64,000 nt of DNA from Syncephalastrum monosporum B8922 (taxonomy: Eukaryota > Mucoromycota > Mucoromycetes > Mucorales > Syncephalastraceae): positions 171,053-235,052 of the forward strand of contig JNEN01001214.1 in assembly GCA_000697355.1 (NCBI GenBank), given 5' to 3'. Both the position numbers and the translations under genes were made by a program. Positions 22,790 through 34,919 of this stretch are shown here, in pieces; position 1 is the stretch's first letter; each line of letters begins with the position of its first letter. The notes beneath the pieces are model-generated. The model did no database searches. It saw only the letters and a list, made by a program, of their open reading frames with translations, and had not been told where the DNA came from.

Positions 22790-24423
22790 TCAAAGAGTCG
22801 CATCGTAATGAACAGGGCATCCTTTGCCGCGCTCGAGCCAGTCAGTCAAGCACTGGCGATGGTAAGAGCATAAACAGATCATCCTTGCTACTTTATCGCC
22901 TGCTTTAAATTCATCAAAGCAGATGGGACATTCATAGCTGATCTGGGGCGAGTCGTCCGAGAGTTCATAGACTAAAGCGTGTTGAGTCCATGACGCTCTC
23001 TCTCTTTTCTCTCTCTCTTTCTGTTTTTCTCTTTGATCCGTTGCACTTACCAATATAACGGGGTGGGCGCACAGGCGGACTGCCCGCATTCAGGCATTGC
23101 TGCAGATGATTCTCCTGGTCGTGTTTTTGCATGCCCAACAAAGGTCTGCCACACACCGGACACTCTGACATGAGGCTCTGCGTGCTCCCTGTGCGCTTCA
23201 TGTGCATCGGTGCAGGCTGGTGGTTGGAGGAGGATGACGCGATTTGTTTGACCGGCAGACGAATACACGCATCGCACACTCGTTGAGGATGAAGTGCAAT
23301 CAAGGGATAGTGGGATGGGTCGACCATGGGATCCTGGATAATGTCTTCCGGAGGCAGATGGATTCTGTGGCCGCTGCATCGATCACATACCACTTGTCCG
23401 CATCGTCTACTTTACGTATGAGATCAATCCCTCTTATCTTTCCTTGGCGATTTACCGGCAATGGTGCCGCCGCACCAAAAAATTAAAGCGTCGGCCGCAG
23501 CGTCTGCACTCGGCTGCCTGACGATCGCTCTCCCAGACGCGCCGCGGGTTGAGCACGGTTTGGTCGGATCTATTGTCTTCCTCGCGCCTGCTGCTATTAT
23601 TGCTGGTCTCTTCAAAAAAGATGGGTACGTGGAGATGGTTATCTTCGGTTGCTCCATGATCGGATTCTATTTCTGGTTCGTATTCTTCTCGGTTATCCTG
23701 ATCTGCCGCGTGCCTTGAATGGATGCTTGCAGGATGTTGGGTGCTTGTACCGTCACTATCATTCCCCACACTGTTCCCGTTACCAAGATCTCCATCCCCA
23801 GTCGCAGTAATGGTAGGAGTAGCGGTAGCCACAGTATGTGTATGATCCTCATCGAATGGTTGCGTGATAGGATATGAAGATATGTCTTCTGACAGGTCAC
23901 CACCATGGCCAGTGTCATTTTCACCCTCGTTCTCATTCTCGTTCGTGTTCGCATCCATGTTCATGTTCATGTTCATGTTCTCGTTCTCGTTCTCGTTCTC
24001 GTTCTCGTTCTCGTTCTCTTCATCATTATCATTATCATCATCATTATCATCATCACCATCGCTTGCAGTGTGATCTAGCGCATTTGCGGCTGTGCTTGCG
24101 ACTGAAGTAGTCGGCTGGGGTATAGTCGAATGATCGATAGGTTCTTCGTGTTGCTGTCGTTCACATATAAAAGCGTCTGAGGGGTGTTCCGCAGCGACGG
24201 CAGCGACGACTTGAACGGCGGAAGGTGTGCGTGTTATCGGGTCGTCATGCGCATGCGCACTGGCCATGGTCGTAATCGCACTCGCAGACGTTGACCTGGA
24301 GAGTCGCCGGGCTATTTCGCTGCCAACAGGCGTGGAAGGCGAACTACTGGTGGTATCACTGTAAGACTGTGTGGGTTGATCGGGCGCGGCAGTGGCAGTA
24401 CTGGTAGTAGTTGTAGTTGACAT
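22790..24423 (-). CDS. FYVE-RING E3 ubiquitin ligase (Pib1-like)
   Basis: Exons 24423-23456, 23406-23051 and 22971-22790 give 501 residues. A disordered N-terminal half of about 300 residues is followed by a FYVE finger (WESDRQAAECRRCG, then RRHHCRRCGQVVCDRC), whose RRHHCR core binds phosphatidylinositol 3-phosphate on endosomes. A C2HC-type element (ECPVCGRPLLGMQKHDQENH, then C) and a C-terminal RING-H2 finger (YECPICFDEF, CLCSYHRQCLTDWLERGKGCP) follow. The FYVE-plus-RING layout is that of yeast Pib1, an endosomal and vacuolar E3. The linker holds an Asn-Glu and Asn-Met hexanucleotide repeat and an aspartate run. The ATG at 24423 is used; the open frame continues upstream to 24537 but without another ATG. 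Confidence 0.88.
23925..24062. repeat. Coding hexanucleotide and trinucleotide repeat
   Basis: Within the FYVE-RING gene. GTTCTC units (read as Asn-Glu on the minus strand) are followed by GTTCAT units (Asn-Met) and a CAT/TAT run that codes for aspartate and asparagine. The repeat stays in frame. Confidence 0.9.
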
Positions 24424-25895
24424 GACAACAAAGGGAGAAAGAAAAATAGGGTGGGCTAAGAGAGCAGGAGGAGGAGGAGGAGGACAACAGCAATCGGGAG
24501 AATGGTTGAGCGATTTTCCAGTTGGCACCCAGGCCACCGCGTTTCTAGACTGTGTATAGAGGAGATTGTAGAATAGAAGAAAAAAGGAGATAGAAGAGAC
24601 ACTTCAAGGATAATAAATACAGCTGAAAAGAGGAAGAGAAAATATCGGTTGTGCGTGTGTGTGCCGTGTGTGTGCGTGTGCAGGCATTCAGTTCCACTGA
24701 ATTATAATACCAGCAAGTCCTACTGCGCGTGCCGTCATGCTGTCACGCGACACAAGTCTATGAATCATTCTTCGCTGTGCTTCGCAGCAAAAAAACGCAG
24801 CACAGACGCCTTTTTGTACATATTCCGAAAACTCATGCCATCACCTTTCACTGCTATCAATGAGCGACACTCATCTTCCCCCGTCCTATTTCTCTTTTAC
24901 GTCGGCACTGGACCATCCGTGCCCGAGTCAGAGAGAGACAGAGAGAGAGAATAGATACGATACCGTCGTTGTACTCTAAGACGAAGAGCTCCCTCGATAC
25001 TGCCAGCACAGCAGAGCACTGCAGAACACAGCACAGGACAGCACAAGACAACACGGTGCAACACAGTGCAACCGAGAGCAGAGCGCATGCAAGTGAAAGA
25101 GGAAACCATTTGCACAAAGTGACCTGCATGTGTGTAAAGTGAACAGCAGAGGAAGTCTAGGAGTTGGAACCGTGTGACCGCAAATTTGATTAGGGAACAT
25201 ATTACGCACCCCCAAACATGCTAAAATGCATTTAACTGTTCAGTTACTACCGAAACTTGAAGTCACTTCTTCTGTACTGTCCTGAAGGGCTCCTACGAAC
25301 TGTTGCATTTAGGTAATATACTGTAGGATAAGGTATTATATAAGAATATTATATAAAAAACACGCGTTTATAATTAATAATAGAAAAGTTACTATGTAAG
25401 AAAAAGAAGAAAAAAAAAAGGTGGCATGACAACGGGCACAGCCATAGCCACAACCGTGACAAGTGGTATAGAATATCCTTATAAAAACAGACCACGGGTT
25501 GATATGTTGATGCCGATCATTTATATTTTAGTTAAGAATACGTGTGTCAGCGGATGCAAAAGAGACAAAAAAAAAAAAAAGGCAGATACAAGTTTGGGGA
25601 TAACTTGGGATTGGGGGGTTTGAAAGGTCCCTCGTTTTCATGGCCCTTCGCATCGCACCACTCGCCGTGGTAAGAGCACGGTTAATTTTTGTCCGCACTT
25701 GCCTTTTTTTTTTTTTTTTTTTTTGCACTCTCTCGGGTTGGGTGGAGTCAGGTTCTCTACCTCGTTTCTTTCCAACTCTCTCCAGCCTCTCTCTTTCTCT
25801 ATCTCTTTCTCTTTCCTCACATGCTTGTCTCTCCCTTCGCGCCATTTGCGGGTCAAGCACAGAAACAACAAAACGACAGGCTTTCAAGCAATACT
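24424..25895. other. Divergent promoter region of FYVE-RING and TBC genes
   Basis: About 1.5 kb between two genes pointing away from each other. It holds a GTGTGCC-rich patch near 24650, a degenerate ACAGCAC tandem patch at 25005-25075, A runs near 25410 and 25567, and a T run (25706-25724) with a pyrimidine tract just before the TBC start. No gene is supported. Confidence 0.5.
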
Positions 25896-27285
25896 ATGGA
25901 CATGGATCAGGATGAGGCATTGTCCAACTTTAACGATTACAACGAAATCCTGCAGTCCGAAGTGTGGGTCGATCTGGAGCGACTGCGGCTACTCGCGCGT
26001 CACGGCGTGCCAAACCAGTTGCGTGGGGTGGGTTGCGCGCGCGCTTTTTCCATACCAGCCCAACCCTTAACCCTTTTTTCAGGAAGTCTGGAAATACCTT
26101 TTGGGCGTCCAACAGGCCGATCGATGTAAATGCAAACTTGTATACTTTTACCTTTATGGTTTGGCTCATCCATATCTGTTCTCCTTCTTTCTTTCTTTCT
26201 TCTACTTGTTAATATTCTAGCCAAAGAGCTGACAAACTCCAAAGCTCGCAAGGAAGATTATGAACAAATAGACAAGTCCAATCCAGAGATATCCAAACGG
26301 ATTCGCGGTGAGGTCACCCGTTTCCAGCGCCGGAATCCCCTTCTCGAAGGCAAGCACTACCTGGAGCGCTTTGAGAATGTCCTCTTGGCTTACTTGAACG
26401 CCAACCGGGATGTCGAGTACCATCCTGCCATGGTCTCGATGTGTGCTCCCTTCATTTACGTCCTTGAAACCGAATGTGACGCTTACCACTGCTTCGAACG
26501 GCTCATGCAAGCACTAGGTAATGTCGATTCGCCGCGCTACCATTTCCTTTTCTCTGTAGTAAGGGGAATTTCTTGCTCTTACCCTCTTCTTTTCTAGAGG
26601 AGTACTATACCACACACACCATCAAAGAAAACGTCGCCAAGTTTATGACCCTCTTTCGCTATGTCTTGCCTGAGCTGTAAGTGTCGCGGTCGGTCAAAAA
26701 AAAAAAAAAAAAGAGGGGTTCAGGCTCATGAGACAATGTTTTTTTTTTTTTTTTTATTTCTCGTCAGATGCAATTACTTTGAAGAAGAGGAGGTTGATTT
26801 GAACGAATGGGTCACGTCCTGGCTACAGCATTTGCTCGCACGCGAGATGCAGTTTGAGAATCTCGTGCGGTTGTGGGGTAAGTCTGGAGAGAGAAACGCG
26901 GGAGTCTGTATGATCGAGGTTACTAAGACGCATCGGGAAAACAGATAGCTACTTTGCTATGCCCGATTTTCTCGACTTTCACCCGTTCCTGTGTTTGGGT
27001 AAGTTGGATTCTATTCTTAAAAAAAGTTTTCGACGGCGTTTGGATTAATTGGATTATTCAGCTATCCTTCTCAACGCTCGCGAGAATTTGGAGGATCTCG
27101 AGCAGTCGGAGATCCGGACCATGCTGCTCCGATTACCTTTCATGGACATGCATCGAGTAAGTATCCATGGTTCTCTTGACGTTTCCGTTATGCTTATGCT
27201 GCGCGTTATCTAGACGATAGCCGAAGCGTACAATCTGCGTCATGAGAGCATGGAGAGACAGATGTCCGAAGATGGTGATCTCTGA
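25896..27285 (+). CDS. TBC-domain protein (putative Rab GAP)
   Basis: Eight exons (25896-26027, 26083-26125, 26221-26517, 26598-26676, 26768-26877, 26945-26998, 27062-27156, 27214-27285) give 293 residues, nearly all TBC domain. The opening RHGVPNQLRGEVWKYLLGV is the standard TBC start. The middle has IRGEVTRFQR, which keeps the catalytic arginine position but has Glu in place of the usual Asp. The usual YxQG glutamine-finger motif reads VEYHPAMV, so the glutamine is missing. The end (VRLWDSYFAMP, then ILLNARENL) is also typical. TBC proteins speed GTP hydrolysis by Rab GTPases; the missing glutamine leaves activity uncertain. I do not assign an orthologue. Confidence 0.85.
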
Positions 27286-28162
27286 TAACCTTCTCTCTGC
27301 TTTCCCACACGCAAACGCTTACCCACCGACTCACGCTCGCACAATATCCACACACACACACACACATACACACACGTCCATTCGCACCTCACACGCACGC
27401 ACTTAACTCTCCATTCACGCACCGACCAACACCGTATCTTACTTACGACCCATTACAACTATTATTATGCACCAGCACTCGCACGCCATAAACACACGCA
27501 CAAGCACAAACACACAGCACACACACACAGACGCACAGACGCGACACCTTCCTCATTTGCATTCTATATCTTGTTGATCCCCTTTCTTTTTTTTTTTCTT
27601 CTTTTTCGTTTTACCAATAATTCGTCTTGTGAAAACTTTATATAACCTATCATGTGTTCCGTCGAGGTGACGTACACAAGATGGAGGCACATTGAACGAT
27701 CTTGTATCATCCCACGAGCGGTCGCGATGGCATCGCGTGAGAGGAATGGATCCAATCAGGGTCGAGAGAACACGCACGCCCTTGAAGTGGCAACGTAACA
27801 CCAGATTTTGGCATGGCACACAATGCCCTGGAGCCATTCGCATAAGCCGTGTCCTTTTATGGCACCGATATGCACATGACCTCATGCCACAGCCGAGGCG
27901 AAGTGAAAACATTGGATGTTGTGAAAAGAAGGAAAAACATGCACAGCTTGGTGTTTTGCTATCATGGTGCATTCCATGAAAACTTTCCTTGCATGGTAAA
28001 CACACCAGGAGTTTTCCAATGCAACCTGCGAAAGCCCTCCCCCCCCCCTACGGCACTATCCCTGACGCACTGTTCAGACTTTTAGTCCTCTTCACTTGTT
28101 TTGTTCTCTTTTGTTTTTGCTTTCTTCTCTTGTTTCCTTTTTTTTTTTCTTTATCGCTCTTC
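27286..28162. other. Intergenic, CA-rich
   Basis: This is the 3' flank of the TBC gene and the promoter side of the MFS permease. The first 250 bases are CA-rich. The right end is a long pyrimidine tract just before the permease start, a common core-promoter feature in this window. No gene is supported. Confidence 0.5.
27340..27540. repeat. CA-rich simple repeat
   Basis: A CA dinucleotide run at 27349-27376 and a looser ACAC-rich tract to 27540, in the probable 3' UTR of the TBC gene. Confidence 0.8.
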
Positions 28163-30576
28163 ATGTCTGAAAAGCATAAAAAGTATCCGTCTCAATCGAC
28201 AGACGGTTCTTTCTTGGACGTCATGGATCATGTAGAGGACCAGTCACCGATTGCGGTTGATCCGAGTAGTCTCGGCTCCTCAAAAGAAGATGAGCAGATA
28301 GCGCGGCGAGTCGTCTGGAAGCTGGATCTCAGGTACATATACACAGAGACCCATACACTTGACATGTAATTATCGGTGGACACATAATATGAACCTCACA
28401 CTGTACCTGTCGCGCATTCAAAAGTGTCTTGCCGTTCGCGACCATTTTGTATCTCTTTTCATCCTTGGACCGGGTATGTCAAACGCCACGTTTAAGGAGA
28501 CACTTGCACCAACCTGCATGTTGGGGTCTTTCTTTTCTTTTTTTTTTTTTATATAGGGAAACATCGGCAATGCTCGCCTAGGTGGCCTCGAACAAGACCT
28601 CGGCTTGGTCGGCAGCGAGTTTTACAATGTGCTCTCGATTTTTTTTGTCGGTAAGTACGCGGAGGTGTGTGAAACGAAGATATGTGTGTTCTATGAACTC
28701 ATCATGGAATCAACAAGGCTATGTCTTATTTCAAATCCCTAGCAACATTGGGCTTAAAATGTAAGTTGACTCAACGCTCTTGCAGATCACTCACAGCAGG
28801 CAGCTTCTCGCCTTCGATATGGTTTGGCTTCTCTGCGCTGGCGTGGGTAGGTCCTTTTCATTATCCCTTGCGATGGTAGCACCCCGCCCCCTTCTCATCG
28901 TTTGGTAACAATTTCGTCCTTTCTGTGTATATCTCCGTAGGGAGCATGCTCGACGAGGTAAATGCCAAGCGGTGACGCTTCAATGCGTTGATGCATAACT
29001 GATATACAAATCGATACGTCATTATCTGCATCATCTTACTTTGCCAGTATGGCGGCAACACACAATTATGCTGGTCTGATGGTGGGTATGTACATATGCA
29101 CACTGAGCCTGATCCGTAAAGATAAAAGTATCGTCCTTACATATGCATCTTGCAAAGCCCGTGCTTTCTTGGGCATTAGTGAATCTTTCATGGCGCCGTG
29201 CCTGCCTGTGTATTTGAGCTTTTGGTATATGCCCAACGAGCTTGGATCCCGCGTAAGCGCTCTCTGCTTGTGCTCGCATGAAATTATTAATATCAATGAT
29301 AATTACGATAGAATGCCATCTTTTATGCGGCTTCCACCGTCGCGGGTGCCTTTGGTGGTGTGCTCGCATGGGCTGTCATAGGACATTTGAGTGGGGTGCT
29401 TGGTCTGGAATCCTGGCGTTGGCTGTTCATCATTGAAGGCCTGCCGACCGTGTGCCTAGGCTTTCTCTGCCTTTTGCTTTTGCCGAATTAGTAAGCACTC
29501 TTATCAGCAACAGATGCATGGCATGACTGACCTGGAAGAAGCCCCAAGACTGCCAGTAGGCATTTCCTCACACCGGATGAGAAGCATGTGGCGGTGCAGC
29601 GAATGCAGTCCACTCACAGCGCGGACGACGACGGCTTCAGCAAGCACCAGCTGCTGGCGAGCTTGCAAGACTGGAATACATGGCGGTATATGGTAATTTA
29701 CGTCGGCATTGTCACCTGCGTCTCGTCCTACAGCATCTTTTTACCTACGATTGTCCATGCCATGGGCTTTCAAGCTTTGCAAGCCCAGTTGTTGACCGTC
29801 CCGCCCTATGTCTTAGGGTGTCTTTCCGTTGTTGTAAGTGAAATCACAAACGGGTGGGGGGAGGTGCGTATTGTTTATTTTAATTGCTGCTTTCATGCAG
29901 GTTTCTGCACGGTACTCTGACCGCCTCATGCAGCGAGGCTACATGATGGGGGTGACGCTTGGCTTGGCCGTTACAGGGTACGTGTTTCTCTTGATTGGCG
30001 AATACCAACCTTTGCAATACCTCGGTGCGATCCTGGTTGCCTGCGGGGTATTCCCAAGCGTTCCACTGGTAAGTGAAGACAGTATCGCCCCCGCATGCCA
30101 TTGAAAGACCGATAGGCTATTACCTGGCTCAGCAACAACACAGTGGGACATATCAAACGCGGTGTGACGCTTGCGGTTGCTAACTCGGCCGCACAGGTAA
30201 ATGATATCAGAGAGACAGAGACAGAGACAGAGAGACAGAGACAGAGAGACAGAGACAGAGAGACAGAGACAGAGACAGAGAGAGAGAGAGAGACGTTGGT
30301 CGCAATAAGGTACGAATGAACAGGTGATAGGCGGCCTCCATTGTGGGAACACAGATTTACCGGACCGAGGACGCTCCTGACTATCGGCTTGGCCACGGCA
30401 TTTCGCTGTGCTTCGTCGCGCTGTCTTTTTGTTCTGTCATGTTTCAGCGGTACAAGTTGGCGTGCGAGAATGCGCGACGTGAGCGGGAGTATGGACCACC
30501 GGAGGACATCAAGTTGAGCGAAGAGGCGGCGGCGCACCTTTACGATCGTCATCCTGGTTTTCGTTATGTGCTTTGA
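28163..30576 (+). CDS. MFS permease, Dal5/Tna1-type anion:cation symporter
   Basis: Thirteen exons give 499 residues: 28163-28332, 28425-28473, 28557-28650, 28718-28760, 28804-28846, 28941-28957, 29048-29085, 29158-29252, 29312-29490, 29557-29833, 29901-30068, 30116-30196 and 30331-30576. The loop after membrane segment 1 reads SSLDRGNIGNARLGGLEQDL, the signature of the fungal ACS family that takes up allantoate, nicotinate, biotin and related carboxylates. Other family marks are FQIPSNIGLK, ESWRWLFIIEGLP, LTPDEK and IGTQIYRTEDAPDYRLGHG. Twelve membrane segments are expected. The substrate cannot be read from the sequence. Exon 6 has only 17 bases. The last intron contains a GACAGA minisatellite and has a tandem acceptor; the one at 30330 keeps the family sequence. 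Confidence 0.9.
30209..30293. repeat. GACAGA minisatellite within an intron
   Basis: About 85 bases of GAGACA/GACAGA units followed by GA repeats, in the last intron of the MFS permease gene, from 12 bases after the donor to about 37 bases before the acceptor. Confidence 0.92.
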
Positions 30577-30725
30577 GGAAACCTTGGCGTTAGTACAATG
30601 ATTGTTATATCATGTCATGGAAATAGAGCACATTCTGTATTAAGAGAGATGAAAAGTGTAGCGGACTTTTTTTTTCTCTTTGATTGTCTGCAAGCTCGTT
30701 TTTAGACCGACACAAACCTTCCGGC

Positions 30726-33267
30726 ATGAGCAAAAGTCGAGGGCCACCGTCTGGGTCAGGGTCCGGAGGAACAGGTGCAGGAGCAGGAGGAGCAGCGGCA
30801 GCGGCGGCGACAGCAGTAGGAGGAGGAGCAGGAGGTGGTAGTGGTGGTGGTGGTCGAATGCAGCGCATCGTGTCGCAGGCAGGAATGTATGCTGCTGCTA
30901 AACTTTCCTCGGATGCCAGTGGAACACCCCAGTACAACAACAATAACAGCAACAGCAATTATAATGACAACAATGACATAACCGCATCGGGTCTTGTTCG
31001 GCACCGCGTTTCGGGCACCTTGACAGCCTTGTGCATTTCCCCAGACGGCGAATCCGTGGCGGTTGCTGGCAGAGAAGGTATACCACAGGGAATACGCGTG
31101 CTTCACCTATTCATACATTCGACTGGGCAGTGCTCAAGATCTTGGCTGTCACTCAGTCAGAGGTACACGAGGTCATGAACCTTCGCGCAGGCAGCCACTT
31201 GAACCTCAACTACAGCAGCAATGACGTCAAATGGGGCAATAATGGTAACCAAACAGAAGGAATAAGAGGATGGGGTGTGTGTATGGATCTGACTCGGTCC
31301 ATAGCGACGCGCAACAAGGTGGCGACCGCCGCGACGAACGGCGCCATCATTATCTGGGATCTCAACAAGGTCGGACGCAAAGCAGGTAAAACAAAAAAAA
31401 ATGGAGCAAAAAGGCGATGTTTTCGCATGAACCTGGGCGCTGAAGGTGTCTTTTTGTCAGATCGTGTGATCAGCGAGCACACACGTGCGGTGAACCGCGT
31501 CTGCTTCCAGCCCGAGAACGGCAACGTGCTGCTCTCGGCCTCGCAAGACGGCAGCATGAAGTGCTGGGATCTGCGCGACCCCAAGGGCGGGGCACGCTAC
31601 AAGTTTGACGGCAAATCCGAAGCGGTACGCGACGCGCAGTTCAACCCGATCCTGCACCACGAGTTTGCAGCCGCCTTCGAGACGGGCACGATCCAAAAGT
31701 GGGACATGCGCAATCCCAAGGCGTTGTATGACCGCAAGGTCTCGGCCCACAATGGACCGTGTCTCACCGTGGACTGGCATCCGGCCGGCCGTCTCGTGGC
31801 CAGCGGTGGCCGTGACAAGACGATCAAGGTTTGGGACATGAGCGTTGACAGCCGCCGGCCGCTCTATACCATCCGCACGATCAACTCCGTCGCTCGCGCG
31901 CAGTGGCGGCCCGGTCACGACGACGAGATCACATCGAGCGCATTGCTCTCGGATAGCCGCATCCATGTCTGGGACGTACGGCGCCCGCACATTGCGAAAT
32001 ACGCCTTTGACTGGCATGACACCACGCCCTCGAGCTTTGCGTGGCTTAATTCGGACGTGCTCTACTCGTGCTCCAAGGACAAGACGTTCATTCGCCAGGA
32101 AATCGATCATGCCTACCGACCGATCAACCTGTTGCGGCGCAACGGCATGGGCTGGAATATTCAGGGTGACCTTGCTTTTGCGATCGACAAGAGCTCGCGC
32201 GACCATTTTGTGGACGAGACGATCCTGCCAAAGCCGCCAACCAACTTTATGTCAAAAAAATGGAAAAAAGCGAGCAAGCTATTGATCGAAGAAGAAGCGG
32301 TCCAGTACATCCCGCCACAGACCTGCGGTGTCGCGCACTTGCCTCTGTTTGATTTTGAGGCATTCTCGGTCCTCGCAGAGAAATATGAGATCTCGGGCCT
32401 CGATTCATGCGCTCGGAACAGCCATGTAAGCAAAAAAGACGAGAAGAAAGGAGGGACAAGTCTGAAAGACACTACCGAGGCTCTCACACGTTGTTTGTTT
32501 AGCTTGCTTGGAAGGTGGGACGGTACCGGACAGCACAGACATGGGAGATCGTGGCGCTCTTGATGCAAGAGGATGAAGATGAGGACGCCGACGACTATGC
32601 TAAAGAACAGGAAAAAGAGGAAGGAAATGACACGTCTGTAAAACCGCTGTATCCTGCTTGGCAGCACGAGAACGTCGTAATGGATCTACTGGACTATTAT
32701 ACGGAACAAGGCGATGTCCAGATGTGCGTCACCCTCTACTTGGTGCTGCAAAAATACTTGAACGTACCGCAGACGCGACTCGAGGATTGGTTCACGTCCT
32801 ACCTGGGTAAGTGAAGACAACACATGACGGTCCATGCAAGCTCACGCCTCCCCTTTAGACTTGCTACACAGGTTCAAACTATGGACAACAGCGACTGCCA
32901 TCATCAACGCGTGTCCTGTCCCACGGATACGAGAATTGAACGAGGTAATGCGCTTAATAATAAGGGGTAGAGCACTCGCTAAGATATGGATCACTAGAAT
33001 GCAACAACGATCAATATCGCCTGCAACAACTGCTTCAAATTGGTCATCGGCAGTAGCCAAGGTTCGTGGGCCTGCGACAAGTGCCACCGTCTCCTCAACA
33101 CATGCACGCTCTGCCACCAAACGGTGCGTGGGATGTACGTCTGGTGTCAAGGCTGTAACCATGGCGGCCACCTTGACCATCTCCAGGAATGGTTCAAGAC
33201 AGAGACGCTGTGTGCCTCCGGATGTGGCCACACGTGTGTTCTCAGCCCTGCGGTCCCAATCGCGTAA
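30726..33267 (+). CDS. RTC1: SEA/GATOR2 complex subunit RTC1 (WDR24)
   Basis: Exons 30726-31077, 31131-31244, 31305-31385, 31461-32425, 32503-32806, 32859-32944 and 32998-33267 give 723 residues. The protein is a coat-like subunit of the vacuole-bound SEA (GATOR2) complex, which relays amino-acid supply to TORC1. After a Gly/Ala/Ser-rich head (about residues 1-45) a WD40 propeller runs from about 75 to 400, with clear WD units (IIIWDLNKVG, MKCWDLRDP, IQKWDMRNP, IKVWDMSVD, IHVWDVRRP). A helical region follows. The last 90 residues form the zinc-binding RING-type end: CNNC, CDKC, CTLC, CQGCNHGGHLDHLQEW and CASGCGHTC, the mark of WDR24/Rtc1. The ATG at 30726 is the first in frame. Confidence 0.93.
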
Positions 33268-33507
33268 CCTTGCTACTTTATGTATATAGATACCCTTTCA
33301 TCTCCTGTATAGCGCCTAGTAATGTCTTTTTTTTTTGTTTTTGGTTTTTGACAGCCGTCATACCATCATCACACACATGAACACCCACTTTTTCCAATTC
33401 AAACGCCGATCTCCTCATTTGGGAACCCCATTCCTCAAGGAAGGAAGGATGGATGAATCCAAGTAAAAGAACGCTTCCAACCATCCTCAAACCGGCCCCC
33501 GCGCGCC

Positions 33508-34789
33508 ATGTCATTATCACCAGACCCTTCTGGCAGCCCTAAACGACCGTGAGCATTCGAGAAATTCAGCGCAAAGCACCGTTTTCATTTTTCGCTCATT
33601 CACCATGTTAGACGGAAACGGACTGTGCCGAAACGAGAGCTCGAGGCCCTTGTCGACAACAACGGCAAACGAGGTAGACACGTAGACGGAAAGAAAAAAA
33701 GTCAACCGTGAGCTTATTCCTGCTTCGTGTTAGCTCGGCGGGACTTTCCTGCGTGTCCAGTGTGTCAAGAGCGGATTGATCCGGGGCAATGGCCTGTGCA
33801 TTACCAGTACGAATTAGGCCGGGTGGATGTTACCGCAAGGTAAAATGAAATGGAAGCGGTAATGTCACTTTCATGGCGTCTCTAAGATGGCACGTAGTGT
33901 CCCGGAGAAGGGTAAAAAACGCGGTGCGGCCATGCTGGCGCGACAGCAACTGGAAGGACGACGCACGAAGCGCTCGGCGTACGAGGAACGGCTGGAGCGG
34001 ATCCAAAAGAACCGGCAGCTGCGGGCCGACACGCTGCAGTGCATGAACGAAACGGGCCCCACCTCATCAGCAGCAGGAGTAACAGGAGCAGCAGCAGCAG
34101 CAGCACAGGCCCCGCTGAGTGAGGGCATCCAGCTATGTCCGATCTGCAGTGAGGCTCTGATAGGCGATTCGGATGCTGTGAATCTCCACATCGATCAATG
34201 CTTGATACGCCAGTCCGAAAACGAAGCCCAGCAGCAGCAACAACAAGAGCAGCAGCAGCAGCAGGCAGGGTCTTGGGACGAGTACGAATGGGCCGGACAG
34301 ACACGCGTGCGCGCTTCGGCCTTGATGGAAGGCGGATACAGTGGCGCAGGATTTGCAACGACGCGTAAAGAGGAAGAAGACGAAGAGGTCGACGTGGAAG
34401 AGGAAGACGAGGCGTATGGCGAGAGTCAATATAACGAGCAGGATCTCGTACGGCAAGACGGAGACGACGACGACGACTTGAACGTGACTGAAGAAGGCGA
34501 TGATCATGAAGAAGAACACATGCCTGTCTTTACGGGAGCATCGCCAAATAACCCATCCTCGCTTGTGCTCGATTCACTCAAAGCACGCATCCACCAGCTC
34601 GAGACCGCCTCGAGATCCATCCCACGCTGCCTCATCTGCCTCGAGCCTTACACAACGCCCCTCACATCGATCGTGTGTTGGCATGTTCACTGCGAGCGCT
34701 GCTGGCTCCAGACCTTGGGCACCAAGAAGCTATGCCCTCAATGCCAGAAAATCACAACACCTGCCGATTTGCGCCGCATTTACCTCTAA
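33508..34789 (+). CDS. RNF220-like E3 ubiquitin ligase
   Basis: Exons 33508-33548, 33612-33673, 33734-33839 and 33898-34789 give 366 residues. The C-terminal RING (CLICLEPYTTPLTSIVCWHV, then HCERCWLQTLGTKKLCPQC and the last residues PADLRRIYL) is nearly the same as that of animal RNF220, an E3 ligase. Upstream, ACPVCQERIDPGQWPVHYQYE is the N-terminal RNF220 cysteine/histidine motif, and CPICSEALIGDSDAVNLHIDQC is the second zinc motif. Between these lie a basic helix (AYEERLERIQKNRQLRADT), an alanine run, a polyglutamine run and an acidic region. The ATG at 33887 looks like a start for a single-exon gene, but it lies in the third intron; splicing to the acceptor at 33897 joins three upstream exons in frame and adds the first zinc motif. 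RNF220 is best known from animals. Confidence 0.9.
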
Positions 34790-34919
34790 TTCAACCATCG
34801 TCCATGCACATACTCAACCACCAACCCCCGCGGCCCTTATATCTATCTTTCCATTGTTTTTCCTTTTTATTATTATCGTTGTTCATCTCTTGTTGTCTTG
34901 ATATCCTCCTCCCTTGTAT

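Noticed and set aside
31457..32206. A 249-residue open frame on the minus strand
   Set aside because: It lies opposite the WD40 exon of RTC1 and has no domain of its own.
33887..33897. The ATG at 33887 as the start of RNF220
   Set aside because: It lies within an intron of the better model, which adds the conserved CPVCQ motif in frame.
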